A DNA stretch of 64,000 bases from Anabaena sp. UHCC 0204 (GTDB taxonomy: Bacteria; Cyanobacteriota; Cyanobacteriia; Cyanobacteriales; Nostocaceae). Within the stretch, counting starts at the first letter, position 1, and every line of letters starts with the position of its first letter. The stretch covers positions 106,824 to 170,823 of the forward strand of contig NZ_VIKW01000001.1 in NCBI RefSeq assembly GCF_009711975.1, in the 5' to 3' direction. This document shows positions 19,981 through 29,117 of this stretch, piece by piece. The position numbers and the translations under genes are program-made. A model generated the notes under the pieces. The model ran no database searches, was not told the DNA's origin, and saw only the letters and a program-made list of their open reading frames with translations.

Positions 19981-20009
19981 ATCCCCGACTTCTTGAAAAA
20001 AGTGGGGAT
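19981..20009. repeat. Palindromic repeat between operon genes
   Basis: ATCCCCGACTT pairs with AAGTGGGGAT with one bulged base. It lies eight bases after (on the minus strand) the stop of the Hsp70-like gene and could reduce readthrough into the third gene. Sequences of this style are common intergenic palindromes in Nostocales (recollection). Confidence 0.6.
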
Positions 20010-20016
20010 TTTGGAC

Positions 20017-23000
20017 TTAATGAATCCCACAAAAAGGATCACGTTCTTTATCAACTTCATTAGGTTGTAATTCTAATTCTGCCCGATAAACACATCCTTC
20101 TTTTTGGAGACATTCTTGATTATTAGATGTCCAATAAGGAACTGCACCAGCGTGCATTCTTAATATACCTTTGTTATCAAGAGTTATATGATATTGACAA
20201 GGGTAATCTGTAATAATGTCTGGTTTACTGAGTGTACCAATACGTATCCATTTTTTAGTATTGGTTTCATTATCAGTTTGATAAATATAGAAGGTATGTT
20301 GACCACTTTGGGGGAATGGTGGTAAGGGTTTACTAATTAATCCTGTTCCTGGTTGATTAACACCATCTTGTAAATAATGAAATGTTTCCATCAATTTACT
20401 ATCATTATTATCAACTGCAAATACTAAATGATAAGCATGAGGTTGATCAACAGTTGCTGACTCTAAAACATTGACGGCTATATCACCATCATTTAAGTTA
20501 TGCGGTAGATTCTCAATGGCAATATTCCATTTTAAATTACCATCAGCAAATAGGGTATTTTCAGCAGACTTAGATATAACAGAATTGATATTAATTCCCG
20601 CTACATCTATTAAATAGTGAGGATTACCTCGACATAGTAAAACACTAAATTGTAAAGCTTGATCAATCTCAAATTGGACTTTGATTTTTTTGAGAAAGTC
20701 CTGTTCTTCCATGCCTAATTTATCCATCAATATCTTACCATCAAAACTCCCCCACAAGCGAAAAGTTCCATTTTCATAATCTTGACGATGGATAATATTA
20801 GTTAATTGTATACCCTGCCAAGGTGTCCGCACTTTCGCAACAGTGTCCCAAGGTGCAAGTTGATATAGTTCTTGTCCTGCGCTAAATATGGGTAATGGTT
20901 CGTTACTTTGGGTTTTGCGTTTGAAGTTGCAAGGAAGATAATAAAATAGGTTTTTGACATCAATTTCTAATTGATTTGCACCTTTCCGCAACAGATTTTT
21001 AGATTCTTCCGGATCAAATCGAAAGCGACGCAGTTTTTCGGCATAACAAGCACCTGCGGAGGTGGCAATTTTTGTAAATTCTAAAACAAAGGTAATCCGT
21101 TCTGGATTCCAAACAAAATATGGTGATTGACTAAATTCTTCGTAAATTTGTTGTTGAACAAGATCAAGATTACAAGTTTTACCAGAAAGAATTAACCAAT
21201 CTACTTTTTGATTAGTTTCAGAATTTAGACGGCTTTCCATTAAACCTTTAGCAATACCAATAGCTTCCTTAATGGACGACATAGCAGATCGTTCAAATTG
21301 CTGATTGTCTAAGGTTAGAGAAATAGATTCAGGGCTTCTAACTTGAAATTTAACTGAACTTTGGGCGAGAAGTTCACCAATTTGCTGTTCATTTAAAGTG
21401 AAGGTTAATAAAGAACTGTCTGTGGGTGGTTTTTGTCCTAATTTGAGTTTAGCGGTTTCGGCATGATCCCACAATGTGTAAAATGTTTGGAGGCGTTGGG
21501 GTGCTTGTTGCCAGCGAGTTGGTAATACTTTTTCGGCTGTATCTAGGGCATCTTTAAAGGCTACATCACCTTCGGGATTTTCTTTATCTATACATTTCAA
21601 CAAACTGCCAGTTTTAAATTTTCCATCTTCTAAAAAACGTTCATTTAATTCAGAGTTAATTAAGTCTTCTAATTTGTCGCTTTCGATATCACCTGTAGTC
21701 ACTGCGGTGAGAAGAAAATCGGAAATAGCAACTTTTAAGAGGCGGAATATTCGTAAAGTAATTAACTCACCACCTAATTGTAAATGTCCAGAAGAACCTA
21801 ATAGTTTAGGAGTAAGTTTATAGTAACGTCCTCCTAAGCCTCTATCTTCATTATCTGCAAAGAATGGGGTTTTATCTTCGAGAGTAAGTTCAATTAAAGC
21901 TAAGTCTGTTGTTCCGCCACCAATATCTAAAACGAGGACATTTTGTGACCATTTATTGCCGTTTTGACGACAGCGAGTTTTAAAAGATTCAATGCCAATA
22001 TTGAGATTACCGCCAAATTCTCGCCAGAGGAAAAATATAGCCACAGAAACGGCTTCGTCATAGGCTGTTTGCACATCATCAATGCCTAATTCCTGTACCA
22101 ATTGCTTAATTTCTTTGCGAACTACTGGAGGGGCAACAGCGGGATAGGTAACAACTGCTGTTAAAAAATCACCTTCCGAAAATCTGCGTCTAGCCCGTTG
22201 GCGATAGTCTTCTGTTAGTTCGATTAATTGCGCCCAAGCTGCTTGAATTAGTCGATTAACTTGAATATTTTCTTCATCTTCTTCTAAGATAACGGGAAAA
22301 GATCGATCTTGTCCAAAATAGCGTTTGGGTGAATGGTGAAATCTACTAATAATTTCTTTGACGGAAATACTTGATCCTTGGGCTATCGCTTTTTTTCGAT
22401 TATCTCTTGCGTCTCTCCCCATTCGCAGTTTTAAGGGAATTAATTCTGATATTTCCATTTCACTGGGAATTTCGGTATTTCGCCGATCAATATCTAAAAC
22501 TACGGGAATTAAATTTTGTGATTCTAATGTGGGAACACGAAAAACTTCATGATAAATGGAATAAAGTTTTTTGCTAACAGCCCGTCGAAATCTATCACTT
22601 GTTCCTAAACATAATTCAATTTGGCGAATTGCTTCTAAAAAAAGTTCCTTGTTATCAATTTCAAAAATTTCACTTAATTGATGTGATTCTATTTCTAAGT
22701 TTTTGCTAATATCAGCAAGGAATTTTTCCCATTCGCTGCCACTAACATCAATTAAAGCTAAATCAGGGGGAGAATTTAACCATTCGGCCATGCGTTCTCT
22801 TAATCTCAGTTCTTGTTCTCTGGGTAAAACTTCAGCAATAGGTACTTCAATAGGATCAAAAAGTGTAACCGTGGAGTTAGAAGTTCCAAAGTCTAAAGCT
22901 AACCAACCAGGGAATCTTTTTCTTTGTTTTTCGTTAAGTTTTTCACTAAGTTGTTGACTTAAACTATGAAGATATTGGTCAAATTGAGAATGGTTCATGG

Positions 23001-23433
23001 CTGTATTATTTACTGCAATTGGTAGATTTGATGATGCTTGTAAATTGGGGATAAACCAAAGATCACATTCAGCAGATATGTGTTTAGATATAGATAAAAT
23101 TGGTTGTCCCACAGCATCAGATTCAAAATATTCAACAATCACCTTTAAAGTACAATCAACTACTGTCATTAAAGGTGAATCTAAGAGACAAGGATCTTGT
23201 CCTAGTTGACAAATATTAGATATTTGTTTAGGGATAGATGAGTTGAATTGTTTATAGGTTCTTTGAATTTTTGCTGCTAATTCATTTGGTGTGCCTCTAA
23301 CTATACAGGTAATTCGAGAAATGTAAGAGATGTTGCTATTAATAGAGATAATTTGAATTGAGGGTAGATGCAACTGTGCATTTTCTCTCACACCTAATTT
23401 AAAGCTAGGTGGAATCTGAATTTCCACAGGCAT
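20017..23433 (-). CDS. Large Hsp70/actin-fold ATPase (SrfB-like)
   Basis: A 1138-residue protein with an Hsp70/actin-type ATPase core: phosphate-1 motif LDFGTSNSTV (180-189), phosphate-2 LDIGGGTTD (502-510) and an adenosine motif ILSGKTCNLDLV (748-759). It is almost twice the length of DnaK. About 170 residues precede the ATPase domain. The long spacing between phosphate 1 and 2 implies a large insertion, and a beta-rich C-terminal region of about 300 residues (IFSAGQELYQLAPW, LWGSFDGKILMDK) follows. It has no DnaK-style substrate domain or C-terminal EEVD. The gene lies 50 bp after a dynamin-like GTPase gene. SrfB and SrfC of the srfABC operon are also a large Hsp70-like and a GTPase protein, so an SrfB-type role is plausible but not proven. 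Confidence 0.8.
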   Translation of the reverse strand: MPVEIQIPPSFKLGVRENAQLHLPSIQIISINSNISYISRITCIVRGTPNELAAKIQRTYKQFNSSIPKQISNICQLGQDPCLLDSPLMTVVDCTLKVIVEYFESDAVGQPILSISKHISAECDLWFIPNLQASSNLPIAVNNTAMNHSQFDQYLHSLSQQLSEKLNEKQRKRFPGWLALDFGTSNSTVTLFDPIEVPIAEVLPREQELRLRERMAEWLNSPPDLALIDVSGSEWEKFLADISKNLEIESHQLSEIFEIDNKELFLEAIRQIELCLGTSDRFRRAVSKKLYSIYHEVFRVPTLESQNLIPVVLDIDRRNTEIPSEMEISELIPLKLRMGRDARDNRKKAIAQGSSISVKEIISRFHHSPKRYFGQDRSFPVILEEDEENIQVNRLIQAAWAQLIELTEDYRQRARRRFSEGDFLTAVVTYPAVAPPVVRKEIKQLVQELGIDDVQTAYDEAVSVAIFFLWREFGGNLNIGIESFKTRCRQNGNKWSQNVLVLDIGGGTTDLALIELTLEDKTPFFADNEDRGLGGRYYKLTPKLLGSSGHLQLGGELITLRIFRLLKVAISDFLLTAVTTGDIESDKLEDLINSELNERFLEDGKFKTGSLLKCIDKENPEGDVAFKDALDTAEKVLPTRWQQAPQRLQTFYTLWDHAETAKLKLGQKPPTDSSLLTFTLNEQQIGELLAQSSVKFQVRSPESISLTLDNQQFERSAMSSIKEAIGIAKGLMESRLNSETNQKVDWLILSGKTCNLDLVQQQIYEEFSQSPYFVWNPERITFVLEFTKIATSAGACYAEKLRRFRFDPEESKNLLRKGANQLEIDVKNLFYYLPCNFKRKTQSNEPLPIFSAGQELYQLAPWDTVAKVRTPWQGIQLTNIIHRQDYENGTFRLWGSFDGKILMDKLGMEEQDFLKKIKVQFEIDQALQFSVLLCRGNPHYLIDVAGININSVISKSAENTLFADGNLKWNIAIENLPHNLNDGDIAVNVLESATVDQPHAYHLVFAVDNNDSKLMETFHYLQDGVNQPGTGLISKPLPPFPQSGQHTFYIYQTDNETNTKKWIRIGTLSKPDIITDYPCQYHITLDNKGILRMHAGAVPYWTSNNQECLQKEGCVYRAELELQPNEVDKERDPFCGIH

Positions 23434-23483
23434 TTTTGATTTTCCTTATTTAAGTTGATAGTTAATCACTGAATGCTGACCAA

Positions 23484-26042
23484 TTAAATATAGGTATATG
23501 CTTCAGCTTCATTAATTGCGGCAATATCTCCTAAAATTTCTAACCAGGTGGGAATAGCTAATTCAGATTGTGAATCTCTAGCCGCAATATATCTGAGTAA
23601 TGCTTCTTGTTTAGAAAGGTTTTGCAAACTGGGGATAATTTGATCTAAAATGCCATTGATTTCTATATTTACCTGTTGATTAATCTCACTCACATACTGG
23701 ACTAGGTGAAGACTGGCACTAGCGGTAATTTCATCTCGTAGTCGCAAGACAAAAAGTTGATGATTGGTATTTCTAGATGGGTTTTGATTTCTCTCAGGAG
23801 ACCAATCAAAAATTTGCCCAACACTGTGTTTTTCATCTTGTCTAGCTAGGGGAAAAATACTTTCTGGTTTGATGCTTTGATCATTGTTATTTAGTTCGGC
23901 AATAATGGCTTCTTTCCATTGACGAGGATCACATCCTAATAACAGTTTATAAAATAAATCTGCTTCTTCTAAACCAAATTTATTTTCAATTTCTTGTTCC
24001 ATTTCTGGCTGAAGAATGGCTTGCAGTTTTTCCCGTTCTAAGGTGATTTGATGTGCCAATGAGTTTAATAAGTCTACCACAGCTTGACGAATGCGATCGC
24101 TCGCAAAACTTTCTAATTCTTTAATGGTTTTCTCAAAAGCTGGATAAAAGTCATCACTCTTAGTTGGTAGGGAATTATTCACCCTATTTCCTCGATCAAA
24201 TAATTTCCCCGCTGCACCTTTAAATTCAGCTAAGGTAATTGTGCCATTTTGGACTTTATTAAAAAGTAATGTCCATTGACTCCAATTCAAAATTCTCAAA
24301 GTTAGTTCATCTTTAATCACATCACTAACTACAATTCCTCTTCTATCTTTAAGTTGTTCTTTTCCTAAACCTTTCTGGAAATTTCTGTAGGTTTTATCTA
24401 AACTTTCAATCACCAATCGCAATTCTATTAAAGCTGGAGTATCGGCTGTGGGTATACCTTGTTCATGAATTTCCGCAATAATTTCTTTGAGATATTCTTG
24501 TTGTTGACGAATGACATCAGCAGCCCGACGGGTATCTTCATACAATTGCTTTAAGCCATGATTAGCAACATGAGTTTGAATCAGTTCTCTTAATTTACTA
24601 ATCCCTCCATCTTGAGAAAAATAACCCAATTGTCTGCCTAATTGATTGCGTCCATCTGCGGCTAATAAACCTGTGCTTAAATCACCCCATTTCTGTTGGA
24701 GTTTTTTCGATCTTTCTAGATATTCGGGATAATCTAAATTGGCGAGAAATTCCTCTGAACCGGCTTTAACTTGACTGGAACGTTTAGCTAATTCAGATAA
24801 TCCTAACAGTGGTGATAATAAAACAATCCGGTCTTTTTGAGAAGTAAAAGCCTCTGCACCATCAATGATAGTTTTGAGAACTTTCAATTTTTGGAAAACT
24901 GTATTTGTTTGTAAAGGTTGTGAATCTGATTGATTAGCAATTAATAAATCTAGTTCTCTTTCACCACCTTCACTTTCTAAAGGTAGTTGATCAAAACGTC
25001 CCACACCCACCAGAATTAAATCCTTGAGGTCTTGTCCGGGGCGTTGTTGCTGCATCATTGTGAAAATTTTATTGGCGCGATCGCTCCCTGGTGATTTACC
25101 ATTTAGCAAAACTAAAATTGTCTGTACCTGTGCCAATTCTCGCAATGATAAAAAGGTGTCTCTAGTTCCAGAATTAGCTGCACCCAAACCTGGAAAATCT
25201 AACAATACAAATTCTTCTGCACCTGTAACATCCCAAATTTCTCTGGATATTTTGACTTCAATATCAACACGACGAATTAAAGGAAAACTGTTTTGTAATA
25301 ATTGAATTGCTAATCTTTGGGGCGCACTCGGTAAACGAATATGTGCTGCTGGTAAATCCTCAAATTTGAGCGATTGAATCGCTAGAGGCATTTCTGCCAG
25401 TTGTAAACCTTCGCGGGCAGTGACATCATCAATTGGGTAAAAGCGACCGCATAAAGCCTCACCATAGGCTTGATAAGCCCGCAAAAATGACACTAACTCC
25501 CTGACCAAATAGCGCAATTCTAAATTATTTGAGCTTTTCCAAACTTCTTCACACCAGGTACTAATATCTTTACCACTTCTAATTTTAGCAACCTGTAAAG
25601 GTGTTACACTTGCAGCAGTAGCGCGACGGTTTGCTTCTCTGAGCATGAAGTGTAAGCACTCATTTACCCCTTCATGAGATAAATATTCTACAGTGTAATT
25701 GTCTACTTGGGTAGTTACAAAACCATCCTGGGGTTTAATATGAATAGCAGTAACATTACCTGTGGTAGGATTTTCGCTGACTGGTAAAGCGTCTGCATAA
25801 CCAATTAGACTGCCTAACAGTAAACTTTTACCACTGCTAAATTCTCCCATTACGCCGATTTTTACCGGTGATGTTGCCAATTCTACAGTTTTTTCAGCCG
25901 CTTCTCGCAGCCGTCGCAGACAATCATCAAGGCTAGTCGGAATCCAATCTTCCTCCTGGGAAGGGCTTTGAGGTACTGAGTCAATTTTGCGGAGGATAAA
26001 TTCACCGTACTCTTTCAATCGCGCCAGTTTATCTGGTTCCAT
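23484..26042 (-). CDS. Dynamin-like GTPase (SrfC-like)
   Basis: An 852-residue large GTPase. The G1 P-loop GEFSSGKS (66-73), G2 threonines in NPTTGNVT (91-98) and G3 DFPGLG (282-287) have the form seen in bacterial dynamin-like proteins. G4 is probably GRFDQL rather than a canonical TKxD. The G domain has a long helical insertion (about 110-250), and long helical regions after about 480 fit a dynamin stalk. No obvious transmembrane segment is visible. It is the first gene of a minus-strand operon with the Hsp70-like ATPase 50 bp downstream. Function is unknown; membrane remodelling, stress response or defence are possible. Confidence 0.82.
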   Translation of the reverse strand: MEPDKLARLKEYGEFILRKIDSVPQSPSQEEDWIPTSLDDCLRRLREAAEKTVELATSPVKIGVMGEFSSGKSLLLGSLIGYADALPVSENPTTGNVTAIHIKPQDGFVTTQVDNYTVEYLSHEGVNECLHFMLREANRRATAASVTPLQVAKIRSGKDISTWCEEVWKSSNNLELRYLVRELVSFLRAYQAYGEALCGRFYPIDDVTAREGLQLAEMPLAIQSLKFEDLPAAHIRLPSAPQRLAIQLLQNSFPLIRRVDIEVKISREIWDVTGAEEFVLLDFPGLGAANSGTRDTFLSLRELAQVQTILVLLNGKSPGSDRANKIFTMMQQQRPGQDLKDLILVGVGRFDQLPLESEGGERELDLLIANQSDSQPLQTNTVFQKLKVLKTIIDGAEAFTSQKDRIVLLSPLLGLSELAKRSSQVKAGSEEFLANLDYPEYLERSKKLQQKWGDLSTGLLAADGRNQLGRQLGYFSQDGGISKLRELIQTHVANHGLKQLYEDTRRAADVIRQQQEYLKEIIAEIHEQGIPTADTPALIELRLVIESLDKTYRNFQKGLGKEQLKDRRGIVVSDVIKDELTLRILNWSQWTLLFNKVQNGTITLAEFKGAAGKLFDRGNRVNNSLPTKSDDFYPAFEKTIKELESFASDRIRQAVVDLLNSLAHQITLEREKLQAILQPEMEQEIENKFGLEEADLFYKLLLGCDPRQWKEAIIAELNNNDQSIKPESIFPLARQDEKHSVGQIFDWSPERNQNPSRNTNHQLFVLRLRDEITASASLHLVQYVSEINQQVNIEINGILDQIIPSLQNLSKQEALLRYIAARDSQSELAIPTWLEILGDIAAINEAEAYTYI

Positions 26043-26192
26043 AGAGTAATTTTTCGCTTGATTTCATTGTCTGACAGGGTTATAACACAAAATAATCGCT
26101 ACTAAAAATCCGCGAGAACCAAGTTTCAGTTCCCCAATCAAATTTATTTTCCTACACGATTATAGTGATGTCCGGTAAATTACCACCAGTAG

Positions 26193-26211
26193 GGGCGCAA
26201 GGTGTGCGCCC
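26193..26211. repeat. GGGCGCA/TGCGCCC palindrome, copy 2
   Basis: A 7-bp perfect inverted repeat with a 5-base loop, in the gap upstream of the GTPase operon. It belongs to the same family as 16668-16686. Confidence 0.65.
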
Positions 26212-26321
26212 AAAAATATAGTTCATATCAATTTACGAAAACTTGATAAATAATATCAAACTTACTCAATTACCAATTAATCAAGAAGAACCCCACCCCC
26301 GTTTTACTTACGTAAAACTTA

Positions 26322-26343
26322 CCCTCCCCTCTAGAGGGGAGGG
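26322..26343. repeat. 22-bp perfect palindrome
   Basis: CCCTCCCCTCT is followed directly by its complement AGAGGGGAGGG, centred on CTAGAG. A second hairpin, GTTTTAC/GTAAAAC (26301-26318), ends three bases before it. The pair may be a remnant of a transposable element or a transcription terminator. Confidence 0.7.
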
Positions 26344-26367
26344 CTAAAGTGAAACCGTATGACTGTT

Positions 26368-26473
26368 AGGACTTACGCAAAATATCTCGGAAACCCTCTT
26401 TTCTTCGTGTCCTTCGTTCCTTCGTGGTTTGTTCTTTCGTGATTCGTTTTTTCGTGACTTGTGCGTAAGTCCT
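26368..26473. mobile_element. MITE-like element with 12-bp inverted repeats
   Basis: AGGACTTACGCA (26368-26379) and TGCGTAAGTCCT (26462-26473) are perfect inverted repeats around an 82-bp AT-rich core of repeated TTCGTG words. The hexamer GACTGT flanks both sides (26361-26366 and 26474-26479), one base from the left end, as a possible target duplication. It has no coding capacity. Confidence 0.7.
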
Positions 26474-26487
26474 GACTGTGTTTGCGT

Positions 26488-27507
26488 CTACCTCATATTC
26501 TGCTTTTTCTCGGCTTTAGGATCACGATTAGCTACAGCGGCTAATTCAGCATCCATTAAAGTTTTTCCGGTTGCAGCTAGGTAAACATCATCTAAACTAG
26601 GACGAGATTGGGCAATACCAAAAATCGGTAAACCTGCATTATTTAATGTTTGCTGAATCGTGATTAAAGTGTCATTTTGGGGAGTTACTACCAAATTCAA
26701 AGAATTACCTTGGGCGCTATTGATGATAATTTCTTGAACAAAAGGTAAAGCTGCTAAAAGGTTTTTCGCAGTTTCGGCTTCTTCACTGGGTGAAAATTCG
26801 CGGATTCTCAAAGTGATGCGATCGCCTCCTACCTGATCTTTTAACTGAGAAGGTGTACCATTAGCAATAACCAAACCTCTATCTATAATTGCCACTCTAT
26901 CAGCTAAAGCGTCAACCTCTTCTAAGTAATGGCTGGTAATGACAACGGTAGTTCCCGCAGCCCGCAATTGACGCAAGAATTCCCACACCACAACCCGGCT
27001 TTCAATATCCAATCCTACGGTTGGTTCATCTAATACCAAAACATCCGGTGAATGGAGTAAACCAGCAGCCAAATCTAACCGTTTGCGTAAACCACCGGAA
27101 TAAGTGCCGGTTTTTTTATCTGCGTATTCTTGTAAACCCAGTAAATCCAAAATAGTGTTAATTCGCTGTTTGATTAGCGCACCGGGAAGATGATAAAGTG
27201 CGGCTTGTAATTGTAGTAACTCCCGGCCAGTCAGTACCTTATCTAAAGCTACTTCCTGGGCGACATAACCCAACTTTTGGCGGGCTAATTTGGGGTGATC
27301 TAATACGGAAATGCCCGAAACTTCAATTTTCCCAGCATCAGGGGTTGTCAGCGTACACAAAGCCCGGAGAGTGGTCGTTTTCCCAGCCCCGTTGGGTCCA
27401 AGTAAACCAAAGATTTCTCCAGCTTGGACTTCAAAGGAGACATCCTGAACTGCGACGACATTACCGTAGCTTTTTTTTAGATTTTCGATGAAAACGGCAG
27501 CAGCCAT
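26488..27507 (-). CDS. ABC transporter ATPase, DrrA family
   Basis: A 339-residue ABC ATPase of the daunorubicin-resistance (DrrA) type. It has Walker A GPNGAGKTTT, signature YSGGLRKRLDLA, Walker B VLVLDEPTVGLD, and H-loop TSHYLEE, followed by a DrrA-type C-terminal region (IRLRIREF..., LDDVYLAATGKTL). Such ATPases power ABC-2 exporters for drugs, lipids or polysaccharides. The only ABC-2 permease in the window is at 50.5-51.4 kb, 23 kb away and on the same strand; no permease is adjacent here. Confidence 0.92.
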   Translation of the reverse strand: MAAAVFIENLKKSYGNVVAVQDVSFEVQAGEIFGLLGPNGAGKTTTLRALCTLTTPDAGKIEVSGISVLDHPKLARQKLGYVAQEVALDKVLTGRELLQLQAALYHLPGALIKQRINTILDLLGLQEYADKKTGTYSGGLRKRLDLAAGLLHSPDVLVLDEPTVGLDIESRVVVWEFLRQLRAAGTTVVITSHYLEEVDALADRVAIIDRGLVIANGTPSQLKDQVGGDRITLRIREFSPSEEAETAKNLLAALPFVQEIIINSAQGNSLNLVVTPQNDTLITIQQTLNNAGLPIFGIAQSRPSLDDVYLAATGKTLMDAELAAVANRDPKAEKKQNMR

Positions 27508-27593
27508 AACAGCTATAATCCCTAACTATACAATTCGCAACAATCTATCTTTTATTGTACGAGTTGAGCGATCGCTGTGATGAGTTTAATATT

Positions 27594-28961
27594 TCATTTT
27601 GAGATAATCTTGAGTAAAGATTTAGCTAAATGATAGATTACAGGCACAGATACGGCATTACCAAATTGATGCTTGGCCTTATTTTCATTATGTGCGATTT
27701 GGAAATTTGCTGGAAATCCTTGTAATATTGCGTAATCTTTTGCGGTTAATGGTCTATATTTTTTAAGAAGATAAATTTCCTGAATAAACTTCTGTTTATA
27801 TATTTTTGGTTCATCACATTCTAGCGATATAGTTGCTAAATAATCTCTCGTTCCCGTTGCAGTTAAAGTCCCAATAGCATCAGCATGAGGTAAATATATT
27901 TTAGAAATTCCCTTAATTCCTGATGAAATTTTAGAATTAACAAATTCATAACCTTTATTTTCTACAAAACGTAAAATTGATTTTTCAATTAAAATATTGA
28001 TATCTTCAATATTTAACTGAGGAATTAAAGCTTGTAAAATTTCTATACTTAAAGGATTTCCGTCTTTATCACCGTAAATTTTTCTTCTACGATTTTTTAA
28101 TATGGTTTGACAAATTTGCTTTTCTCTTGGAGTGGTTTCTATTAAGTCCCAAGAATGAATAGTAGTATGTCCATCTCTGACATCTGAAAATAGAAAAAAA
28201 TCATTTAATTCATCTAATTTTTGGAATCTACCCCTAGCACCAGGAATTTTACCATCTATAAATAACACTGTTGGAGAAAATTTCTTTTTATAAAAATCCG
28301 TGCGTTGAATATCAGGAATTACATCATATAATTTCTCATGTTTATTTACAGGTTGAGGAAAGGTAAAACCCCAACTGTTATTTATATCATTTCTAATTCC
28401 CACAATAAATATTCTGTCTCTATCTTGAGGTAAACCAAAATCGTAGGAATTAAGCACCTGATATTTAACTACATAGCCAGATGATGTTAAATTATCAAGG
28501 ATGTATTCTAAACTAAGTTTATTTCTCGGTTCAGTTAAACCTTTAACATTCTCAAATATAAACGCTTTAGGTTGATTAGATTTTATTACTCTAAAAACAT
28601 CATTCCATAATTGACCTCTAGGATCTTTTAAACCTTTTAATTTTCCTGCTATTGACCAAGGTTGACAAGGAACTCCACCGACAATTATATCTATTTGAAA
28701 AGGTAATTTATCTAAATTAGTGATATCTCCTAAATATGGTTCGTCAGCATTGATATCACGAATAAAGTTATTTTTGTAAACTTTGATGGCTTCTTTGTCA
28801 ATTTCTGAATAACCTAAACAAATTCCTCCTAGTTCTTCAAGAGGAATTCTAAAACCACCAATGCCGGAAAATAGGTCTATAAAGGTAAATTTGGTTGTGT
28901 TTTTTATGGTATTTGCCGGTTGGAATGGTTCTAGTTGTTCAGAATTAATACCAGATTTCAT
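27594..28961 (-). CDS. DNA (cytosine-5)-methyltransferase, RM system, enzyme 1
   Basis: A 455-residue C5-cytosine methyltransferase with all key motifs: I DLFSGIGGF (29-37), IV GGVPCQPWS with catalytic C99, VI FENVKGL (E137), VIII PQDRDRIFIVG, and X QFGNAVSVPV near the C-terminus. The DNA-recognition region lies in the long, Lys/Ile-rich stretch between VIII and IX. It is transcribed away from a nuclease-like gene (29118) with 156 bp between their starts. The second methylase at 29916-31091 is only distantly similar, so this is not a duplication. Low GC content and Lys/Asn/Ile-rich usage suggest horizontal acquisition. Confidence 0.95.
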   Translation of the reverse strand: MKSGINSEQLEPFQPANTIKNTTKFTFIDLFSGIGGFRIPLEELGGICLGYSEIDKEAIKVYKNNFIRDINADEPYLGDITNLDKLPFQIDIIVGGVPCQPWSIAGKLKGLKDPRGQLWNDVFRVIKSNQPKAFIFENVKGLTEPRNKLSLEYILDNLTSSGYVVKYQVLNSYDFGLPQDRDRIFIVGIRNDINNSWGFTFPQPVNKHEKLYDVIPDIQRTDFYKKKFSPTVLFIDGKIPGARGRFQKLDELNDFFLFSDVRDGHTTIHSWDLIETTPREKQICQTILKNRRRKIYGDKDGNPLSIEILQALIPQLNIEDINILIEKSILRFVENKGYEFVNSKISSGIKGISKIYLPHADAIGTLTATGTRDYLATISLECDEPKIYKQKFIQEIYLLKKYRPLTAKDYAILQGFPANFQIAHNENKAKHQFGNAVSVPVIYHLAKSLLKIISK

Positions 28962-29117
28962 ATTAATTTAATATCTATACCTCTCTTCTATGATATAGTA
29001 ACCAGAATATATTTAGTGTTTTAATTAGGTATACGAATATTGATTGAAAATATCAAGTCTATAAAGATATCTATTTGCTTGCTAAATTTTGCTTAAATAG
29101 GTTAATACAAGTATTTT

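Larger units (their letters stand above)
26043..26487. other. Repeat-rich gap upstream of GTPase operon
   Basis: A 445-bp gap without genes. It holds a GGGCGCA/TGCGCCC palindrome, a GTTTTAC-TTAC-GTAAAAC hairpin (26301-26318), a 22-bp perfect palindrome (26322-26343), and a 106-bp MITE-like element (26368-26473). The promoter of the operon must lie in the first ~150 bp. Confidence 0.7.

Noticed and set aside
19949-20032. N-terminal extension of the third operon gene
   Set aside because: Starts with TTG, overlaps the upstream stop codon and lies on a palindromic repeat; the ATG at 19948 is preferred.
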